Below, piece by piece: positions 57,827-64,000 of a stretch of 64,000 nucleotides of DNA (position 1 is the stretch's first letter; each line of letters starts with the position of its first letter). The DNA lies in assembly GCA_964023205.1 (NCBI GenBank), contig OZ026842.1, positions 34,611,501 to 34,675,500 of the forward strand. Direction: 5' to 3'. Source of the stretch: Lutraria lutraria. Lineage: Eukaryota > Mollusca > Bivalvia > Venerida > Mactridae. Made by a program: the position numbers and the translations under genes. The notes under the pieces were generated by a model that searched no databases, was not told where the DNA came from, and saw nothing but the letters and a program-made list of their open reading frames with translations.

Positions 57827-58005
57827 CAGTGTAACCTCCCTACAACAGCCACCAAAAGGGAGGACAAAAATCGCTGTTATAAGGGGGTACCTGTTGTTGA
57901 GAGAGAGTGAAAATAAAGTAAAACGTCAATCTTTGTTGCTAGTATACTGGTTGTAACAGGGAGGTGACTGTTGTTTGGAGGTGAACGATCATGGAGGTTA
58001 CACTA
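57827..58005. mobile_element. MITE family E (Tigger-like), CAGTGTAACCTCC ends
   Basis: CAGTGTAACCTCCCTACAACAG and GGAGGTTACACTA are inverted ends, with TA after the right one. The interior has ACAGCCACC..GGGAGG and TAACAGGGAGGTGACTGTTG blocks. The ends are close to family A but the body differs. Confidence 0.7.
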
Positions 58006-58402
58006 TACTTTTCTCTATTATTGGTGGTTTTCTCACATGCATGATTGTATAAATAAGATTTTGTTAATATAATGATAAATCCGCACTTACGCGATACAAA
58101 CGATAGCACCCAAATGATAATTTCGAAATACTAACAACACATTGAGTCATCGTTTGAATATTTCTAAATGAAAACAATTTTATCCAATTAGTCGGGTAGT
58201 TGTCAAAGCGGATACGAATGATTATTCAAAAATTTCGTCAAGATCCGTCACCCGAATCAGACCTTCGATTGTTAGATAAGTCTAAACATAATCCTTATAA
58301 ATTGGATAAAAACTACGAATGGAAAATCATTTTTACAAAAATACAAAACTTGCTGAAGTAGTCGTGTAAAACTACATGTACGTTTTTAAACAAATGCGTT
58401 AG

Positions 58403-58540
58403 TGATTGTAATCAAAGGGGTTTGTCACGAAAAAAATCCAAAAAAAAATGTTTTTCCATGTAACCCATATATATATATATGGGTTGCATGGAAAAAAAAT
58501 TTGGTTTTTTTTTCGTGACAAACCCCTTTGATTGTAATCA
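58403..58540. mobile_element. Foldback element flanked by 12-bp direct repeats
   Basis: TGATTGTAATCA occurs at 58403-58414 and 58529-58540. Between them, two arms of about 55 bp are near-perfect inverses (AAGGGGTTTGTCACGAAAAA.. and its complement ..CGTGACAAACCCCTTT) meeting at a central ATATATATATAT. The flanking repeat could be the target duplication or part of it. Confidence 0.8.
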
Positions 58541-59035
58541 GTCCTTGAAATTTTAATTGATTAATCAGAGGCAAAAGTCAGTGATAAATCGATTAAAACT
58601 GATTAGATACGAAATGACTATAAATGTTAGTATTGCATAAAGACCAAATATATATCACTAGATGTTCGAGTAAACATAACATAAAATGATACTATCAAAA
58701 CACACTGAACCTGTCAGAATTATGCTGCATTTACAGATACAAATTGGACACTAGCTTATCAAATCAATCATGTATGTCTTTAAAGTGAAATCGTAAGGCC
58801 TGCAGTACTATAGTAAAGAACTACAAAATAATAAAAAATCCGTTGACGAAATTGGAGCATCGTCACGTCGACGACCATTACTCAATGAATTGTTGAATAA
58901 ATGATTAATCAGAACATCACTAAAATGTGTATATCCATCATAAAATTAGATTAGTCTACCTTGGCGTCTGATAGTTAATCTTGATTCAAGAAAAAGAAGA
59001 AATCAATCATATTACAGAAAGGAATGCGGGGGGCG
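58541..59035. other. AT-rich spacer, nothing recognised
   Basis: I see no frame or element. Confidence 0.5.
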
Positions 59036-59110
59036 GCTCCCCATGGTCACGTGGTTATGGTCTCTGACTAGTAATCACTAGCCCCACACTGCCGAATCCT
59101 ACTGGCTGAA
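59036..59110 (+). mobile_element. SINE family 5, head fragment
   Basis: ATGGTCACGTGGTTATGGTC, TGACTAGTAATCACTAGCCC and CACTGCCGAATCCTACTGG match the heads at 5988 and 23265. The tail is not recognisable. The minus frame over it is a shadow. Confidence 0.55.
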
Positions 59111-60399
59111 TGACCCCGATGTCGGTACGACGTAATTTATACATCAAATTGAATGAGAAATAGAAAAAAATAGGAAATAAATAAATGCACAATCTTAGGG
59201 AAAAATGAAAGTGTGTCCATAGTCCGCTGTACTTCATCTTATCAGTGCAAAACACCCTGAGTGTAAAATAATTTCAACACTAATTATAAACTCTCCATAC
59301 TAAAACGGATTCCATTGTCACCAACACTTGGCAATCTAACCCCCTAGACCCGTGACACAAAGCTCATAGAAAGTCACCGTGTTAATTGCTTTAACATTGC
59401 TTTGATTGGTTAAATTAGCGATGAGTTTCGTAAATAACATTATTAATTCAATTTAAGGAAATGATACGGTTGTCAGAGTCGATTGAAGATATGTATCGGT
59501 TTTATCGCCCTCATGGGAGAGAAAGAATGCACACGAAGAGTGTAATACTCTTGGTGCGAAAGAAGATTTTGAAATTTGTGATTTGCGGTTCTATTTTCAT
59601 TATTTCAAATATGTATGGTCTATATCGCTAATCAAGTGAGTTCTTCAGGGTTCAGGGTTCGAAGTTACCAATAAGTATTATTTTTTCCTTAGCAAATAAC
59701 TGACAACTTTAATTAGCGTTTGATGTTGGATTATACAATAACGTATTGGAGACATTTCGCTGTATGTAATGTAATGAAGAAATTAATGTTCACAATTCTG
59801 TCGACTTCATTTTCCAATTAAAATGTAAATTTATACATTAATAATATAAAGACCACAGAAGTTATAACAGACAAAGTAGTCTGCTTAGTTTATTTCTGAA
59901 AACAATATATCAAATTGCATGAATGGGTGTATCTACATTAATAGATAATTTAGTAGATCCAAAATGTCGCTTATTTCTAGTGATCTTTTTAAGGAGTTAA
60001 TGGATGAAGTTATATCGGTCTACACAACTAGTTTGCAGTGCTTGGAAAAAGAAATACAAATGACGTGTATTTGTGACTAAATACATTTCTACCAATGTCT
60101 GAATACGTAACAAAGACGATGTCGGACAAACCGCCTTTGATATACTTATGTAATAATTAATTATTATTTATTAACCATAGTTTTAAAAGATAAATTACAG
60201 ACTAATTAATGTTGTTAATTAGAGGTATTTAACAGTCAGTTAATGAACGACTGGGCGTATGAGAAGTCGGCTGTGCTTCTTGAAAGCAATTTAACGACCT
60301 CGTGCTAGTCTTAATCATGCTTAAATTTTCTATCATCTCGGTAAAAATATCTATAGTGGTATAAAAGGGATAGAACATTTTTATTCATCGCGTGGGCAT
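59111..60399. other. AT-rich DNA, nothing recognised
   Basis: I see no credible frame, array or element. Confidence 0.5.
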
Positions 60400-60471
60400 G
60401 CAATAGCTACTACGTGTTATTGCGATAGCTGTTACGTGTTCACTGAGCTAGCTATTACGTGTCTACGCGAT
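60400..60471 (+). repeat. Three diverged 22-23-bp tandem units (GCGATAGCTRTTACGTGT)
   Basis: GCAATAGCTACTACGTGTTATT, then GCGATAGCTGTTACGTGTTC, then GAGCTAGCTATTACGTGTCT follow each other, and a fourth begins GCGAT. ACGTGT is invariant. It could be a small satellite seed or clustered binding sites; nothing else supports a regulatory role. Confidence 0.6.
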
Positions 60472-60697
60472 CAATGGAATATTTCATATGTCTTCTATTT
60501 GATATATAAACTATTTTGTCAAAATTCTTAGATAAGAAGTCATCCCTTTCCCAATATATCATCAACCCCCAAACCTAACACACATGAGCATACAAAGGGG
60601 GGCCAAATAACATTTTAATCAAGAGTTACCGCATTAGAACGTTTATGCCATAAAGCAAACAAAGAAGATTCAACTTAAACATTGTTTTGTATAAAAA

Positions 60698-61035
60698 CAG
60701 TAAAACCTTCTATCAGTGACAACTTCATTATTACGATCACCTTAGCATAAAGGCCGATTATTCTCGGAACAACTGTCAAATATTACATTATACGGTACAA
60801 CCTCTCTAGAGTGGCCCTCTCTTGAGCAACAACCTCCCTGCAACAACAGCATGAGTTTCTCCCACTGCACAATTTAATTATAATTTTAACCTCTCTAGAG
60901 CAACTTCATAATTTGCTACTCCAAAAGGGTGTTGCTTTAAAGAGGTTGCACTGTAGATTATATTAATAATGACGTAATCTAAATTTTAAGACTTTTTTGT
61001 AAAAACAAAAATGGCCTTAGATAATGGTTTCACTG
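60698..61035. mobile_element. Tigger-like element interrupted by MITE copy A8
   Basis: CAGTAAAACCTTCTATCAGTG (from 60698) and GATAATGGTTTCACTG|TA (to 61035) are inverted ends. The halves are separated by the family A element at 60793-60953, which brings its own flanking TA. The outer element is therefore the older insertion. Confidence 0.6.
60793..60953 (-). mobile_element. MITE family A, copy A8, inverted, nested
   Basis: TA|CGGTACAACCTCTCTAGAG at the left and AAAGAGGTTGCACTG|TA at the right. The interior order is inverted relative to A1. The middle is shortened near CAACTTCATAATTTGC. Confidence 0.8.
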
Positions 61036-61150
61036 TAAAAGAGTAAAAGCCATTATCGAAATTTTCTTCAGTAATTTGTAATTCGCCTTTTATGTTCTTA
61101 AATTCAACATAACATCACAAGTTTAACTGCAATTTTACGAACGATTTGCT

Positions 61151-61357
61151 ATGAAATATATACATAATATTAAATCCATCCCTCGGGGAGAACTACATAA
61201 TACTCGTCGTATAATACTTTCTCTCTGCGTGATAATTATGTTTGTATTTATTTTACGAATGTATGCAATGGTTTGGAAAACGAATAAATTTAACAGGCCT
61301 ATTCTTACTCTAAATAATCGAAGTGAACTTACACTTCAAACATTCAGTAGGACATAG
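61151..61357 (+). CDS. Tentative N-terminal exon or ORF of a type II membrane protein
   Basis: Sixty-eight codons from the first ATG after an in-frame TAA. Residues 1-20 are basic and polar (MKYIHNIKSIPRGELHNTRR), residues about 21-41 are strongly hydrophobic (IILSLCVIIMFVFILRMYAMV), and the rest is polar with one NRS sequon. That layout suits a Golgi-type membrane anchor such as glycosyltransferases and sulfotransferases carry. Near the end, ATTCA|GTAGGA could be a donor, which would make this a first coding exon. No downstream exon or family motif was found. A T-rich chance frame can also look hydrophobic. Confidence 0.22.
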   Translation: MKYIHNIKSIPRGELHNTRRIILSLCVIIMFVFILRMYAMVWKTNKFNRPILTLNNRSELTLQTFSRT

Positions 61358-62660
61358 CCCCTATAAGTCTGAACATCCTGGTTAATCTATCATCTGTCAC
61401 TGTGAGAAAATCGTTTAAGATGCATTCTGAGAAAAAAGTATCGTTTACCCAACACTAACAATCGAAGAATTGGGCTGATGTAACGTTAATAGGGGCAGGT
61501 TAATTGAAACTAAACTTGAGCATTCCTGAAATACCAGTTAATGGAATTATCTTACTAACACTAATACGTATTACAACATTGTAGCATCAAAGAACTGTTT
61601 TCAACACGACTGTTGATCGAAGGGCAGAAAAAAATATGAATTTGCCTAGTGTCCGTTCCTCTGTCCCCAGCGTAATTTCTGTTAACTTTTTTTAGATACT
61701 TCTGCAGCAACGCTTGCCTTCTGATTTAATTTAGATTACAATGCAAATTAATTTTTTTTTTTGGGGGGGGGAGTATCTGAATTTTTTATTTTAATGAACG
61801 ATGCAGTCACTGCTATCGGACTAAGATAGTTCAAAAAGCATGTCTGATATTTTAATCTAAAATCTAGACAAAAAAGTTACGCTACTTAATATCTTTCTGG
61901 GTTCTGTGACAGTTCTAACCCTGTTCTCTGCGTATAACTGTCAACTACTCCTCTCGAAACAAATGATGGCTATATATATGAACACATCCCATTCGTATCC
62001 CTACATAGCCACCCGAGGTCCGTATATTGAACCTTAGAGTGAACCGAACAGGCGGACTATTTACCATCAGAAACTGTCATTTCAATTTAACATCTAACAT
62101 ATTTACTGGAGCACAAATATTTTTGCATAATTAAAACCTTTATAGGTTTAATCCCATTCATAGAATTGTTGACATAAGCTTGCTATAACACAGAGATACA
62201 CAATACAGAAGGTAAATATTTACCTTATTCGTACGAATTTAACTATTCCACTCCAGTTTCACAAATTTTAAACATCCCACGAAAAGACACGAACCGTGTC
62301 TGACGCGTTCACTACATAAATCTGCCCCTTGCCATTAAGTTAAAACGAGAATTTACTGATTGTTAATGCACCGTTGAACACATCTGATAGAAATATACTT
62401 AACTATGTGCATGCGCCAATCGGTGTTTTACATAAAAATGTTCAGTGATGAAGCAAATATTTAGAAAGTTATATGGATGTACTTTTTCTTAAGAAAGAAC
62501 GTTATATGATTATAACGTTACTGTACTATGGGATGTACATAGGGTTTTGGGGAACTTAGGAAATATACATGATAAATGACGAGGGGTTGGATTTAAGACG
62601 AATAAATTGTGGTAGAAATAAGGAAAGTTATACGCACATTACACTCTCTTTCCCACTTCT
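61358..62660. other. AT-rich DNA with T/G homopolymers
   Basis: A T run followed by a G run lies near 61751-61770. No frame or element is recognised. Confidence 0.5.
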
Positions 62661-62661
<1 letters not shown>

Positions 62662-62753
<92 letters not shown>

Positions 62754-62757
62754 CCTC
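62662..62757 (+). repeat. CT dinucleotide microsatellite
   Basis: A nearly pure (CT)n of about 90 bp with one TTTC interruption, ending in CTATCTATCTATC. A CT-rich decayed tail continues to about 63060. The 208-codon frame (62569-63195) is L/S-rich because of this tract and is an artefact. Confidence 0.95.
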
Positions 62758-63144
62758 TCGCTATATCACCCCCTCTGTACCACTACCTCTCTTTTCATTA
62801 CCTCCTATACATATCACCACATCTCTCTGTATATAAATATATGTATCACTCCCTCTCTATATCTCCACCTCTCTAAATATACACCTCTATGTACCCCCTC
62901 TATATACCACAACCTGTCTATATCACCCCTCTTTCTCTGCCACTCTGTTTTATCATTATACCTCTCTCATTATTCACCTCTTCATCGTTCTATTTCCTCT
63001 TTTGTTCCCACTCTAACTTACTTCGTTCACTTTGTCCCCTCTTCCCCTCTAGTGGATTCCACATCCCAACCCTCTCTGCATAGCAATGTTTATCTCATCC
63101 CCGTTTTGATTTCAGTTCTTTACGTGAGTTCAATGCTATTTCAA

Positions 63145-63268
63145 TTAGGTACAGCGACCGGTTCTTCAAAGCAATTTAAATGGATTGTAATCTAACCAGT
63201 TCTAACTATACCCTTCCACAAGGAACCGACATCTTCGCCACATATGGAGGAAAATCGACATTATTGTG
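63145..63268 (-). mobile_element. SINE family 2, body fragment, inverted
   Basis: On the minus strand it reads AATGTCGATTTTCCTCCATA, TGTGGCGAAGATGTCGG and GTTAGAACTGGTTAGA, matching the body of the copies at 21784 and 3007. The tRNA head is missing. Confidence 0.55.
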
Positions 63269-63849
63269 AAACATTTTCGATGTGAAGAAAACTGGAATAC
63301 AGACGTGTATATACTATTAGACAAACTGCAAATTTCACACTTGGTTTCAGATTATAGTTTTAAATTAACTGTATATTTTATCTACACTACAACCAGATGC
63401 CCAACAAGTCTTATTTCTGATGAAATATTGATTGGGTCACAATTATCGTCGTCAATCTTGATAATATCATTAGCAGCGACTGAAATGCAGGCGTTAAGTT
63501 TGGCACGTGTGATTCGAGCGCAACGCCCCCCGGAAATGTCGAAATTTGTCGAGTAAATACGAACATTGCCGAAGTACATTTAGTGTCATGGTGTGGCGAA
63601 TTTGGTTTTTGTGATAAACCCGAGCAGTTCCGATAGATGTGAAACTATATCACGAATGCTTACTTTAAAATGACTAATGTATGAAATCTAAGCTAACATT
63701 AAACATAAATTAAAGGCTGTTATATAAATACACTTTTAGAGACAAATTTATCCTCTAAATATTGACCACTTAGGTATTAAAGTCACAATTTTCTCTTGCG
63801 TTACCTTTGTTCATAAGAATAGGTAACATATAATAAACAACTAAGATGT
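63269..63849. other. Spacer open on both strands, unexplained
   Basis: Frames of 96 codons (plus, 63266-63556) and 65 codons (minus, 63382-63579) overlap. The plus frame ends with the less AT-biased MQALSLARVIRAQRPPEMSK; the minus frame has NFDISGGRCARITRAKLNAC. I cannot prefer either. It may be an old repeat. Confidence 0.3.
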
Positions 63850-64000
63850 AAAAAGATAGTTTCTGGTTACCCGACCTACAGTACGCTTATTTCCCCGCGA
63901 CCCTAGACTTTGCATTAGGGCCTAGTAGCGGAAAATTCCTTTCCCCGCCTTTTTCTACTTTTCCGCACGCTTTCGAGAACGGATAAAACAGCCACAGACT
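63850..64000 (+). repeat. Dispersed repeat, partner of 90-235
   Basis: TTTCTGGTTACCCGACCTA, CCCCGCGACCCTAGACTTTG and CCGCACGCTTTCGAG follow the same order as the copy at the start. It is cut by the window end, so its length is unknown. Confidence 0.6.

Noticed and set aside
62569..63195. 208-codon L/S-rich frame
   Set aside because: It is driven by the CT microsatellite and its CT-rich tail, and its end overlaps an inverted SINE fragment.

Overview
This window looks like gene-poor, AT-rich nuclear DNA from a metazoan, most probably a bivalve mollusc. That placement is inference. It rests on several tRNA-headed SINEs whose tails (ending in motifs such as GCGACGTTAAACCCC, or GAACTGCCCGCCTC followed by ATATGAC) resemble SINE tails I associate with bivalve genomes, on many short TIR elements with TA targets, and on the absence of bacterial-style gene packing. 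No open frame carries a protein family I can name. Almost all long frames are chance frames in AT-rich DNA, shadows of repeats, or translations of simple repeats.

The main content is non-autonomous repeats. A Tigger/pogo-like MITE family (family A, ends CAGTRCAACCTCTCC, TA target) has eight copies, at about 4.0, 20.9, 23.6, 25.2, 43.4, 44.8, 48.5 and 60.8 kb. Related TA-flanked families (B to F) lie at 7.5, 14.3, 16.5, 29.3, 51.4 and 57.4-58.0 kb. A TTAA-flanked family occurs at 1.1, 30.0, 40.6 and perhaps 47.8 kb. A 0.66-kb element with long TIRs and a 9-bp flanking direct repeat (Mutator-like) lies at 50.7-51.4 kb. A foldback element lies at 58.4 kb. At least five SINE families are interspersed. 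Nesting is visible: a SINE inside a Tigger-like element at 45.0-45.4 kb, and a family A MITE inside another at 60.7-61.0 kb. No transposase or reverse transcriptase frame is present, so mobilisation would need enzymes encoded elsewhere.

Tandem arrays include a 5 x 38-bp minisatellite (31.0 kb) inside a larger duplicated block, a 0.7-kb 18-bp minisatellite that translates as SEKERL/SEKERV and passes into a 19-bp array (37.2-38.0 kb), a CT tract (62.7 kb) and a CAA/ATC tract (54.4 kb). Hairpins include a perfect 30-bp-arm palindrome at 9.54 kb and imperfect ones at 26.9 and 45.9 kb.

Possible genes are weak. Three minus-strand blocks at 33.6, 32.5 and 29.8 kb have good splice signals and open frames, two of them phase-compatible; they could be exons of a multi-pass membrane protein. 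A secreted-protein start lies at 49.4 kb, and a type II membrane-protein N terminus at 61.2 kb. In AT-rich DNA such patterns also arise by chance, so all are given low confidence.
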